Source: Prevotella sp. (GTDB lineage Bacteria > Bacteroidota > Bacteroidia > Bacteroidales > Bacteroidaceae). From it: a DNA stretch of 64,000 nt. The stretch lies in contig JAFQQY010000033.1 in the NCBI GenBank assembly GCA_017410365.1, forward strand, positions 124,001 through 188,000, written 5' to 3'. Position numbers and translations under genes: made by a program. Numbering within the stretch: the first letter of the stretch is position 1; every line of letters begins with the position of its first letter. The notes beneath the pieces were generated by a model that ran no database searches, was not told where the DNA came from, and saw only the letters and a list, made by a program, of their open reading frames with translations. Shown one piece after another: positions 33,549 to 41,661 of the stretch.

Positions 33549-34010
33549 TTATTTATACTGGTTAATATCAATTGTCTTTGGCTGCTGAGCTGCGTGCTTG
33601 TGCTCTGTACCCTCATAGATATAGAGGTTGTTGAGCAAGTGACGACCCAAAATACCCTTTGGAAGCATACCCTTAACAGCATGGCGAAGCATCTTCTCTA
33701 CACCATTCTTCTGAGTACGGAGCTCTGCTGGTGTGTTGAAACGCTGTCCACCTGGATAACCAGTGTAGCGAGTGTATACCTTGTCTGTTTCCTTCTTGCC
33801 GGTAAATCTTACCTTAGCGGCATTGATAATGATAACATTGTCACCACAATCTACGTGTGGAGTGAATGATGGCTTGTACTTACCGCGAATCAGCTTGGCT
33901 ACCTTTGAGCAAAGGCGACCAACAACCTGATCTGTTGCGTCGATTACAACCCACTCTTTCTTGGCTGTTTCCTTGTTAACGGAAATAGTCTTGTAACTTA
34001 AAGTGTCCAT
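33549..34010 (-). CDS. rplM: 50S ribosomal protein L13
   Basis: 153 aa with the L13 signatures WVVIDATDQVVGRLCSKVAKL, NAAKVRFTGKKETDKVYTRY and MLRHAVKGMLPKGILGR. It is an early-assembly protein of the large subunit. It is first in the unit, with a leader of about 190 bases before the start. Confidence 0.97.
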   Translation of the reverse strand: MDTLSYKTISVNKETAKKEWVVIDATDQVVGRLCSKVAKLIRGKYKPSFTPHVDCGDNVIIINAAKVRFTGKKETDKVYTRYTGYPGGQRFNTPAELRTQKNGVEKMLRHAVKGMLPKGILGRHLLNNLYIYEGTEHKHAAQQPKTIDINQYK

Positions 34011-34202
34011 TTTAAAATTTAAATTTTACTACTAAAAAACATTTTTATTAATCTCGTGTGCCTCCATTTCTTGCGCAAAGGTCTAACTCTTTGAGCATTA
34101 CGTTTCGGCTGAATGCAGATTCACTAACCACGATGCCCGGCCAAAGACACCGCTATTAACACGGCATTCATGGGGATTCTAAGACTTTCCCCGAGTTAAT
34201 CG
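34011..34202 (-). promoter_or_regulatory. Structured 5' leader of rplM, candidate ribosomal-protein autoregulatory element
   Basis: Between the promoter and the ATG the minus strand can fold into several hairpins: CCGATTAACTCGG; GGGGA...TCCCC across 11 bases; and ATGCC...GGCAT around a GC-rich middle. A long structured leader before rplM fits feedback control by L13 or a partner. Such leaders are known for ribosomal operons, but I cannot confirm membership of a named family. Confidence 0.55.
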
Positions 34203-34207
34203 GAGTG

Positions 34208-34215
34208 CAAAGGTA
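34208..34215 (-). promoter_or_regulatory. -7 promoter element TACCTTTG of the ribosomal protein unit
   Basis: TACCTTTG on the minus strand, 197 bases upstream of the rplM start, matches TAnnTTTG. Confidence 0.75.
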
Positions 34216-34464
34216 CTGCTTTTTGTTATTATAACACACGCGAGCAATGAGGAATGACTTTATTTTTAAATTTATTTAACTTATTTTATCTATACAAATA
34301 TCAAGTCAAACGTCTTTAATATTGGAAGCGCTACGCACGCGTATATATATAATAAGGTGGGGATTATTAGACCTAAGAACCCAAAGGACCCTAAGAACCC
34401 TAAAGACTTATAAATCTCATTAGTCGAACAAGGTCCATTAACCCAATAAGCAAAAAAAAGAAAA
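34216..34464. other. Divergent intergenic stretch before the second GH28 gene
   Basis: 249 AT-rich bases between the ribosomal promoter and the GH28 gene. It contains the imperfect direct repeat CTAAGAACCC / CTAAGAACCCTAAAG near 34371-34407. No clear TAnnTTTG promoter for the GH28 gene was found, and no reading frame is convincing. Confidence 0.5.
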
Positions 34465-35808
34465 ATGAAAGCATCAATCTCCAAAAAGCTGAAAGCAATC
34501 GTAATCATGCTGTGTGCAACACTAAGCACACAGGCGCAGATTCCGACAAAAATAGAACAGATTAAGGCTCCATTTGAAATGCCACAGCTGGAAAGACCAG
34601 ACTTCCCCAATCGTTCAATAAGCATTGAGAAGACTGGCGCAAAGCAAAACAAACTAAGTACAAAGCAGATACAGAAAGCCATCGACCGCATGGCTGAGAA
34701 AGGCGGCGGTGTGGTTATGGTACCTGCTGGAAAATGGATTACAGGCAGAATTGTGCTGAAAAGCAATGTCAACCTGCATATAGACGAAGGAGCAGAACTG
34801 CATTTCAGTGGCGACATAAAAGACTATCTGCCAGTTGTCCAGGCAAGATATGAGGGTGTCGATGCCTTGTCACTTGGCGGAATGGTATATGCCAACGGGG
34901 CTGAAAATATAGCACTAACAGGAAAAGGAAAACTCGTGGGACCTGATTATAGTTGCGAAATACTTACGAGAACCGAGGGCGGAGTGAGTCCGGAACTGGA
35001 AAAGATACCTTTTGAGCAGCGAATAGTAGACGGCGCCGGTGGCAAGAACGTCTTCATGCCTGCATTCTTTGGCGCATTCAACTGCAAGAACATACTAGTC
35101 GAGGGGGTTACATTCGAGCATTCCATATTTTGGAACATTGTGCCGACCTACTGCGAAAACGTAATCATACGCGGTGTTACCGTGAACAGCCACGGACAAG
35201 TGCGCACAGACGGCATTGACATCGACTCGTCGGTAAACGTACTGATTGAACACACCACACTGAGTTGCGGCGACGACTGCTTTACACTGAAGGCTGGCAG
35301 AGGCAACGATGGCATGGACCGCAACCGCCCTACAGAGAATGTAGTGATACGCCACTGCACCGTTAAGCGAGGAGTTGGCGGCATAGCCATTGGAAGCGAG
35401 ACAGCCGCTATGATTCGCAATGTGTATGCTCACGACTGTGTGATAGAAAGTGCCATGTATCCCTTCTACATGAAATCGCGCCGCCCACGCGGAGGTGGCG
35501 GAGAGAACGTGCTCTTTGAGCGAATACATGTAAAGAAAGCCGACCGCCCTGCAATATTCTTCGATATGCTCGGTTCGCCTAATTCCGTTGGCGGTCTGGG
35601 ACAGCGCCTGCCTAAGCGCGAAGTCAACCGCTTGACACCGGTATTCCGCAACTTCACTTTCCGCGACATCACCATCGATGACTGTCCTACCATGTTGCGA
35701 GCAAAAGGATTGCCAGAAAGTCCTATTGAGAATCTGACTCTTGAGAATGTAAAATCAAACAACCAGCAAGTGTCTGTGCAGGACATCGGCACAATGATTA
35801 TAAAGTAA
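34465..35808 (+). CDS. GH28 polygalacturonase-family enzyme, second copy
   Basis: 447 aa with a signal peptide ending TLSTQAQ. The helix carries RTDGIDIDSS and CGDDCFTLKAG, but the position of the catalytic His reads RGVGGIAIGSE and the usual RIK motif reads FYMKSRRPRG. It is clearly paralogous to the GH28 module of the giant fusion at 1-4813 (shared ANGAEN, FWNIVP, CENVIIRGVTVNS / CDNVIIRGVTVNS, RRPRGGG). Loss of the His is known in rhamnogalacturonan-acting members of GH28, so that substrate is more likely than homogalacturonan. It stands alone, away from the main cluster. Confidence 0.85.
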   Translation: MKASISKKLKAIVIMLCATLSTQAQIPTKIEQIKAPFEMPQLERPDFPNRSISIEKTGAKQNKLSTKQIQKAIDRMAEKGGGVVMVPAGKWITGRIVLKSNVNLHIDEGAELHFSGDIKDYLPVVQARYEGVDALSLGGMVYANGAENIALTGKGKLVGPDYSCEILTRTEGGVSPELEKIPFEQRIVDGAGGKNVFMPAFFGAFNCKNILVEGVTFEHSIFWNIVPTYCENVIIRGVTVNSHGQVRTDGIDIDSSVNVLIEHTTLSCGDDCFTLKAGRGNDGMDRNRPTENVVIRHCTVKRGVGGIAIGSETAAMIRNVYAHDCVIESAMYPFYMKSRRPRGGGGENVLFERIHVKKADRPAIFFDMLGSPNSVGGLGQRLPKREVNRLTPVFRNFTFRDITIDDCPTMLRAKGLPESPIENLTLENVKSNNQQVSVQDIGTMIIK

Positions 35809-35874
35809 GTCAGGGATATGCCACAGGCATAGCATTTAAGAGGAAGAAAATTCTTCTTTCTTCTTTTTATTGCG

Positions 35875-35882
35875 TACCTTTG
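35875..35882 (+). promoter_or_regulatory. -7 promoter element TACCTTTG of the DUF6268-like gene
   Basis: TACCTTTG ends 8 bases before the ATG at 35891, so transcription would begin within a few bases of the start codon. Confidence 0.65.
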
Positions 35883-35890
35883 CAATTGCT

Positions 35891-36802
35891 ATGAAAGTAC
35901 TGAGGTTTATTGCACTTTATATACTTATCATCGTTGCATTTCCGGCATTTGCCCAACTGGGAATACCGGCAGGATGGAAAATAGATGCGGCTGTAGAAGC
36001 GGCATCTAACCAAGACATTGACATCACTGCCAATGACATAGACATGACCAAGGGTTCAATGCACAGGAAAATGAAAGCTATGATAAACGCCTCAAGAACA
36101 TTTGTCATTGACAGACACCTATCCATGGGACTTTCGGCCGGCTACCGATTCTACGACTTTGACTTTGATTTCGACAATGCCTCTGCTATCGACATGGGCG
36201 GAAAATACCACACGCTACGCTTAGGCGGCAACGCCTTATACAACACCATGCTATGGAACAAACCATTGGTGATAATGGGTAATATGTCGATAGAGGGCGG
36301 CAAATGGGGCATGGAACGAATATCAGGTATCGGCGTGGCCATGCTGATGCTCAAGGCAACGCGCGAAGAGATGCTTGGAGTGGGACTGATAGGACTGATA
36401 AACAGCACGTCTGACTTCCCCATCTTCCCAATGGCAATATACAGGAAAGTCTATTCGCCACAATGGATACTGAATCTCAACCACCCGTTCTTCAGTCTTC
36501 AGTATGTTCATGACGACAAGCAGACACTGATGGCGGGATTTGCTTTTGAAAACGAACGTTTCTGGCTGAAACCTTCACTCGAAGGATTGCCGGAGGTAAC
36601 ACTCTTCAACCGCTCTGTTGTAAGAACAGGACTGAACTACGACTTAAAACTAAGCAAAGAGTGCTCGCTTACAGCACAGGCCGGTTGGGAATACACCATG
36701 CGGGCAAGGATGTTTCACCGCAACGGACATCACGAGCGTTTGGACTTCGGACATCCCAACGGTTTATATGCCAGAATGGCGGTTAACTGCAGAATAAGAT
36801 AG
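35891..36802 (+). CDS. DUF6268-like outer membrane beta-barrel protein
   Basis: 303 aa from ATG at 35891 with a signal peptide (MKVLRFIALYILIIVAFPAFAQ). The rest is alternating amphipathic strands, typical of an outer membrane barrel, ending LYARMAVNCRIR. The layout (ASRTFVIDRHLSMGLSAGYRF, LGGNALYNTMLWNKPLVIMG) resembles DUF6268 proteins, which have no known role. The next gene starts 10 bases after its stop. Confidence 0.7.
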   Translation: MKVLRFIALYILIIVAFPAFAQLGIPAGWKIDAAVEAASNQDIDITANDIDMTKGSMHRKMKAMINASRTFVIDRHLSMGLSAGYRFYDFDFDFDNASAIDMGGKYHTLRLGGNALYNTMLWNKPLVIMGNMSIEGGKWGMERISGIGVAMLMLKATREEMLGVGLIGLINSTSDFPIFPMAIYRKVYSPQWILNLNHPFFSLQYVHDDKQTLMAGFAFENERFWLKPSLEGLPEVTLFNRSVVRTGLNYDLKLSKECSLTAQAGWEYTMRARMFHRNGHHERLDFGHPNGLYARMAVNCRIR

Positions 36803-36812
36803 AATAGTTTAT

Positions 36813-37226
36813 ATGAGACATCTGTTACATATCATCATTCTGTCGCTGCTCATGATTATGGGCGGCAATAGTTGCATGGCTTCATGCGACGGAATGGCAC
36901 TGATAGCAGATGGCATAACGACAGACGTAGAGAAGAAGAGCAACAGCGACAGACTTGTTGACTTATCTGACCCGGAACCGCCTTTGGCTGAAGCGGTTTT
37001 CAGCGATGCCGGAAGCAATGCGCATCGCGTCTGCAATTCAAGACCGCAACGACTAATACCCAGCAACTTTGCAAGAACAGCAAAACTGGCCGCAAGAACA
37101 GCATTTACACATTATAGCAACCATTTAAACCCATTCTACGGCAGAAAGAACGGACATCACAAAGCACCGCTCCTTGTGTCGGTCTCTGGCGATTATTTCA
37201 TCGCATTGAGACATATCATTCGTTAG
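36813..37226 (+). CDS. Small secreted protein of unknown function
   Basis: 137 aa starting with a hydrophobic signal (MRHLLHIIILSLLMIMGGNSCMAS), possibly a lipoprotein signal with Cys near 21. The mature part has no family I recognise; it is basic toward the end (FARTAKLAARTAFTHYSNHL). It follows the barrel gene by 10 bases and is probably co-expressed with it. The following gap holds the hairpin TATGCCTT/AAGGCATA at 37249-37279. Confidence 0.6.
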   Translation: MRHLLHIIILSLLMIMGGNSCMASCDGMALIADGITTDVEKKSNSDRLVDLSDPEPPLAEAVFSDAGSNAHRVCNSRPQRLIPSNFARTAKLAARTAFTHYSNHLNPFYGRKNGHHKAPLLVSVSGDYFIALRHIIR

Positions 37227-37363
37227 CTAAACCTTTTTATATACACTTATGCCTTATCTTTTTATAGCCAAAGGCATAACATTCCGAGATGAGCGCTGGA
37301 TGTTTTTCATTGGGCGTTCTTAGACATATATATAAATAGGTTAATAACAATAAGAAAAAAATT

Positions 37364-37759
37364 ATGGCAAACATTAAGAAAATGGAGATGGCACAGGCTA
37401 TCTTCGCTAACGAAAACATATCTGTAGAAAAAGCGTTTTTCGGTCTGAAGACCAAGTTGACATACAAACCAACCGGTTGCAGCATAGAACCAAAGGACTA
37501 TGACTTTGCACCCGACATGGGCGAGAAGATGCTCAAGGTGATTAAGGCACCAGCTGGCAAACTCGAGGCAGCAGTAGCAAATGCCGGCAAGATTGCCACA
37601 ACACCTATCGGCCACTTCCACCTGGAAGTATGTCAGACCACCGACGGCCAGTGGGCAGCAATGCAGATGTTCCGTTTCCAGGACTTCAAGTTCCAGCCAG
37701 AGACAGATATCATCTATCTGGAAGGCAAGGACGTACAATTGGTTTTGGGACTATTGTAA
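37364..37759 (+). CDS. Unknown cytoplasmic protein of 131 aa
   Basis: 131 aa, no signal peptide or membrane helix. It starts MANIKKMEMAQAIFANENIS and has an even mix of charged and hydrophobic residues consistent with a small globular fold (HFHLEVCQTTDGQWAAMQMF). I do not recognise the family. It ends 18 bases before the truncated NhaD gene and may share its transcript. Confidence 0.6.
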   Translation: MANIKKMEMAQAIFANENISVEKAFFGLKTKLTYKPTGCSIEPKDYDFAPDMGEKMLKVIKAPAGKLEAAVANAGKIATTPIGHFHLEVCQTTDGQWAAMQMFRFQDFKFQPETDIIYLEGKDVQLVLGLL

Positions 37760-37777
37760 CATTAAAGCAAAAAGGAA

Positions 37778-38122
37778 ATGAGCACACTTACTATTGCCAT
37801 CGTCATTGCATTCGTGATAGGCTACGCCTGCATTGCAATGGAGGCTGTAACAAAAGTGAACAAGGCAGCCGTGGCACTGCTTATGTTCGTGGTATGCTGG
37901 ACATTATTCATGATTAGTCCTGGCGACTATATCAACATCGCATCGCCCGACACACTGGCAACAGATGTGGGCAGCGTGATAGAGCATCATCTAGGAACCA
38001 CCGCCACCACCCTCTTCTTCCTCATGGGAGCGATGACTATCGTTGAGGTGGTTGACCAGAACGGCGGTTTCAACTTCGTGCGCGACTCACTGCAGACCAC
38101 AAGCAAACGCTCGCTGCTGTAG
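37778..38122 (+). pseudogene. Truncated NhaD-type Na+/H+ antiporter, N-terminal quarter only
   Basis: The frame encodes 114 aa beginning MSTLTIAIVIAFVIGYACIA and reaching FFLMGAMTIVEVVDQNGGFNF, the conserved N-terminal region of NhaD antiporters, which normally have over 400 aa and 10 or more membrane helices. It stops right after TTSKRSLL, where family members continue with WRI-like text into the next helix. Downstream is only AATTAAGCATT-type repeat sequence and a terminator, so the rest of the gene is gone. A functional transporter is not possible from this piece. Confidence 0.8.
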
Positions 38123-38181
38123 GGACAGTTCAGCGTATCTGCCCAAAAAATTAAGCATTAAGCATTAATAATTAAGCATTA

Positions 38182-38211
38182 AAAAAAGTGCTGCGTTTGC
38201 AGCACTTTTTT
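38182..38211. terminator. Bidirectional intrinsic terminator
   Basis: AAAAAAGTGCTGC and GCAGCACTTTTTT pair perfectly around GTTT. It separates the convergent NhaD fragment and tryptophanase-family gene and works on both strands. Confidence 0.9.
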
Positions 38212-38215
38212 ATGT

Positions 38216-39667
38216 TTATAGCGAATCACCGAAATCCTTGCGGAACTTCTCTGCAAGTTGTTCTTGCCAGTAACCGATTTCCTTCAGTCGGCCGAAGAAG
38301 AAGCGAAGCACAGAAGGTTCTTCTACCCATTCCAAACCGCCGATCAGTTCTCTGTTGTCCCAAAGCCATTTCACACGGTCAGCAACATACTTCAACTGTG
38401 ACAGAGTATATACACGACGAGGCACAGCCAAGCGCATCAACTCAAGTTCTGCAAACGGTTCTGTACCGTCAGGATTACGTTGCTCTGACAGTGTTCCACG
38501 CTCCATACCACGAATACCACCAGCTATATAAAGGGCAGCAGCAACGGCAGCAGCAGGATACTGGTCGTGTGGCATATCAGGAATGAATGCACCGGCATTA
38601 AGATGGCATCCCAAGCCACCGGCAGGCAGAATCACAGGCACACCATAGTCGTCAAGTTCTTTAGCCAGATAATTGATGAACTCAGGTCCCTGGTTGATGT
38701 ATTCCATGTCAAGACTCTCGTAAAGACCCTGTGCCATAGCCTCCATGGTGCGCACGTCAATACCTCCGTATGTGAGGAATCCCTCGTAGAGAGGAATATA
38801 CTCCATCATCATCTTTGTATATTTCGGGTCCTTGCTAGTGATAAGACCACCCTTAGCAAAACCAAGCTTGCGGGCAGAGAAATAGATAATATCGAAGTGG
38901 TCGGCAAGCAGATGGTAGATAGCCTTAACGTCCATATACTTGCAACGAGCCTCACGGGTCTTCATGAAATAAACGTTGTCTTGCAGCAGTGATGCGTCGA
39001 GCACACTGATAATGCCATTATCGTGGCAGATGTCTGTTACAGCAAGCATGTTCTCAAGAGAAACAGGTTGTCCGCCAATGAGGTTGGTACCAGCCTCAAC
39101 GCGAACGAAAGCAACATTTTCAGCACCCTTTTCCTTTATTGTTGCACGCAGCTTGCGCAGGTCGAAGTCGCCCTTGAACGGATCATTTGACTGTGGTTTG
39201 AGTCCCTTCTCGTGCACAAGTTCCTCCACTGTTCCGCCCATGCGTGTAATGTGTGCCTTTGTTGTCGTGAAGTGGAAGTTCATCAGTGCCACCTGTCCCG
39301 GTTTTACAAATGCCGAAGCAAGGATGTTCTCGCAGGCACGTCCTTGGTGAGCAGGAAGAATATTGTCTGTACCAAACACTTCTTTCACAGCTTCCTTCAC
39401 ACGGTTGAAGGTCTCTGAACCGGCATATGAGTCATCTGCACGCATTGATGCCGCCATCTGCAAGTCAGTCATTGCGTTCACGCCTGAGTCGGTAAGCATA
39501 TCAAGATATATATGTCTGTTCTGCAACAAGAAAGTATTGTTGCCTGCTTCCTGTATCTTCTTCAGTCGCTCCTCAACAGGAAGGAGTGACAGTTTCTGTA
39601 CCATGCGCACTTTGTGCATTTCCAATGGAACCTGTTGTTCCGGTTGGTAGAATTTTACTTGTGACAT
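38216..39667 (-). CDS. Tryptophanase / tyrosine phenol-lyase family beta-eliminating lyase
   Basis: 483 aa, a typical length. Family landmarks are YLDMLTDSGVNAMTD, DDSYAGSETFNRVKEAV, PAHQGRACENIL, HFTTTKAHI and the PLP-lysine segment YFSARKLGFAKGGLI. Compared with the usual SAKKD..xMGG, this last stretch is clearly divergent. The enzyme would use PLP to split an aromatic or other amino acid into ammonia, pyruvate and a side-chain product. Whether it makes indole cannot be told from sequence. It is monocistronic, with its own promoter and terminator. Confidence 0.85.
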   Translation of the reverse strand: MSQVKFYQPEQQVPLEMHKVRMVQKLSLLPVEERLKKIQEAGNNTFLLQNRHIYLDMLTDSGVNAMTDLQMAASMRADDSYAGSETFNRVKEAVKEVFGTDNILPAHQGRACENILASAFVKPGQVALMNFHFTTTKAHITRMGGTVEELVHEKGLKPQSNDPFKGDFDLRKLRATIKEKGAENVAFVRVEAGTNLIGGQPVSLENMLAVTDICHDNGIISVLDASLLQDNVYFMKTREARCKYMDVKAIYHLLADHFDIIYFSARKLGFAKGGLITSKDPKYTKMMMEYIPLYEGFLTYGGIDVRTMEAMAQGLYESLDMEYINQGPEFINYLAKELDDYGVPVILPAGGLGCHLNAGAFIPDMPHDQYPAAAVAAALYIAGGIRGMERGTLSEQRNPDGTEPFAELELMRLAVPRRVYTLSQLKYVADRVKWLWDNRELIGGLEWVEEPSVLRFFFGRLKEIGYWQEQLAEKFRKDFGDSL

Positions 39668-39718
39668 TGTTGTTATAGTTATTTTTCAAATTGTTATTAA
39701 TTTCGAGTTTTGAATTGC

Positions 39719-39726
39719 AAAATTAT
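39719..39726 (-). promoter_or_regulatory. -7 promoter element TAATTTTG of the tryptophanase-family gene
   Basis: TAATTTTG on the minus strand, 51 bases before the ATG at 39667, fits TAnnTTTG. Confidence 0.6.
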
Positions 39727-39916
39727 AACATAATACGCACTTTTCACGACAATAATCAATGAATAAGTTTTATTTTATTGTTTTTTAACAAACAACTGGA
39801 TAATCGGTATGAAATCCAAGTAATGCTACCGTTTTGGCTGCCTTGCTCTATAACACCTCTTTATTTAAATTCTAAAAAATTATTACTAATAACACTAAAC
39901 TCTTAACTTAAATATT

Positions 39917-39924
39917 TATCTTTG
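39917..39924 (+). promoter_or_regulatory. -7 promoter element TATCTTTG of the pectate lyase gene
   Basis: TATCTTTG lies 43 bases upstream of the ATG at 39968 and fits TAnnTTTG. Confidence 0.65.
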
Positions 39925-39967
39925 CAGAATAGTAATCCACTTACAACTAAAAACAAAAAATAGAACA

Positions 39968-41356
39968 ATGATAAAAAGATTGTGTTCGTTCATTTGCCTA
40001 CTGATGATGGCAGCGGTGGCTGCAGCAGAGGGGCAACTGGCCTTTCCTTCGGCGGAGGGATATGGCAAATATACCGTTGGCGGCAGAGGCGGCAAGGTGT
40101 ATGAAGTGACTAACCTCAACGACTCTGGCGAAGGGAGTCTGCGTGCTGCCATTGAGGCAGAAGGCCCGAGAACCGTGGTGTTCCGCATATCGGGAACGAT
40201 AGACCTGAAGAGTCCGCTGCGAATAAAGCATCCTTACATCACCATTGCAGGACAGACGGCACCCGGCGACGGTATCTGCATAAAGCGTTATCCGTTGTCT
40301 ATCGGCGCCAGCGAGGTGATAATAAGACATATCCGTGTGCGTGTGGGAGATGAGAGCGGCAGAGAAAGCGACGGTCTGAGTGCCAGTCGCCATCTGAAGA
40401 ACATCATCCTCGACCATGTGTCCGTAAGCTGGAGCATCGACGAAGCACTGTCTATATATCACTGCAAGAACGTAACCATACAATGGTGCATGATTACCGA
40501 GAGTCTGTCGGGTTCCAACCACTCCAAGGGCATGCACGGTTTCGGAGGCATCTGGGGTTCTGACCTCTCGACATACCACCACAACCTCATTGCCCACCAC
40601 TCCAGTCGCAACCCACGTTTCACCGGCGCTTCGGGAAGCAACGACTACCGCAACAACGTGATTTACAACTGGGGATTCAACAGTTGCTATGGCGGGGAAA
40701 ACACCGACAAGAACGGCAACGGACATACAGAAATAAACATGGTGGCAAACTACTACAAGGCAGGACCTGCCACAGAACCGGGCAAGGTGCAATACAGAAT
40801 AGCCAATCCATCGTATAAGATTGTAAAACTCGGCAAATGGTTTATTGACAAGAACTATGTAGAGGGTTATCCGGAAGTGACTGCTGACAACTGGAACGGA
40901 GGCGTGCAGATTACCGACATGACAAAGCTCAGCAACATCAGACTCATGGAGCCATGGCCTGCCATGCCTATCAGGGAGCATACGGCAGAGGAGGCTTATC
41001 GCCATGTGCTAAAGCATGCCGGTGCGTCTTTGCCTAAGCGCGATGCCATTGACACGAGAATAATGAAGGAGGTTGAGGGCGGATATGCCACTTACGAGGG
41101 AACGAGATACAGACAGAAATACAAGGTTAGCGCCAAAGACAAACCGTGCGGCATCATCGACTCACAGAACGATGTGGGCGGATGGCCACTGCTGAAAAGC
41201 AAGAAGGCACCTCGCGATACTGACCACGACGGCATGTCCGACAAATGGGAGAAACGCCACGGTCTGAATCCTAAAGACGCAGCCGACGGAGCAAAGGTGG
41301 GCGCCGGCGGTTATACCAATCTGGAAATATACTTAAACCATTTGGCAGGGGAATAA
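39968..41356 (+). CDS. PL1 family pectate lyase
   Basis: 462 aa with a signal peptide ending AAVAAAEG. It is a right-handed beta-helix: AFPSAEGYGKYTVGGRGGKV at the start, then VIIRHIRVRVGDE, NIILDHVSVSWSIDE with the calcium-binding acids, and NLIAHHSSRNPRF with the catalytic-Arg region. Near the C-terminus DTDHDGMSDKWEKRHGLNP is a calcium-type repeat often found in secreted Bacteroidetes lyases. It cleaves homogalacturonan by beta-elimination. It is not in an operon with other pectinases but fits the pectin diet of the window. Confidence 0.9.
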   Translation: MIKRLCSFICLLMMAAVAAAEGQLAFPSAEGYGKYTVGGRGGKVYEVTNLNDSGEGSLRAAIEAEGPRTVVFRISGTIDLKSPLRIKHPYITIAGQTAPGDGICIKRYPLSIGASEVIIRHIRVRVGDESGRESDGLSASRHLKNIILDHVSVSWSIDEALSIYHCKNVTIQWCMITESLSGSNHSKGMHGFGGIWGSDLSTYHHNLIAHHSSRNPRFTGASGSNDYRNNVIYNWGFNSCYGGENTDKNGNGHTEINMVANYYKAGPATEPGKVQYRIANPSYKIVKLGKWFIDKNYVEGYPEVTADNWNGGVQITDMTKLSNIRLMEPWPAMPIREHTAEEAYRHVLKHAGASLPKRDAIDTRIMKEVEGGYATYEGTRYRQKYKVSAKDKPCGIIDSQNDVGGWPLLKSKKAPRDTDHDGMSDKWEKRHGLNPKDAADGAKVGAGGYTNLEIYLNHLAGE

Positions 41357-41361
41357 ATTTA

Positions 41362-41660
41362 GGGAGATAGAAGAAGATAGAAGGAGATAGAAGAAGATAG
41401 AGGACATTTGCATGTCAAACATACGTCCTCTAACTCCTTAGCGAAGCGATAACTTCCCTTAACTCCCTTTAACTTCATAAAAAACATACGTCTGCACTCC
41501 TTTCACTCCTACACTCCTAAAATTGATGAGGGATGAGAGATGAGGGATGAGAGATTGCTTGTCAAGCATACATCTGAACTCCTGAACTCCTTTTATAAAA
41601 ACATACGTCTGCACTCCTACACTCCTTTCACTCCTACACTCCTTTAAATTTAAAAAGTTA
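41362..41660. repeat. Low-complexity repeat tract between PL1 and the HAD gene
   Basis: The first 40 bases are repeats of GGAGATAGAAGAAGATAG. The rest carries several copies of ACATACGTCTGCACTCC with CTACACTCCTTTCACTCC variants, plus GATGAGGGATGAGAGATGAG. There is no gene. The ACATACGTCTGCAC word recurs upstream of the M16 gene near 53545. Confidence 0.8.
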
Positions 41661-41661
41661 T

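Larger units (their letters stand above)
39668..39967. other. Divergent promoter region between the lyase and pectate lyase genes
   Basis: 300 AT-rich bases with one -7 element on each strand (39719-39726 minus, 39917-39924 plus) and no reading frame. Confidence 0.6.

Noticed and set aside
35870-35890. Upstream TTG start for the DUF6268-like gene
   Set aside because: It would put the promoter TACCTTTG inside the coding sequence; ATG 35891 opens a proper signal peptide.
41362-41660. Possible CRISPR array
   Set aside because: The repeats are short, of uneven period and without unique spacers or cas genes; they are simple intergenic repeats.
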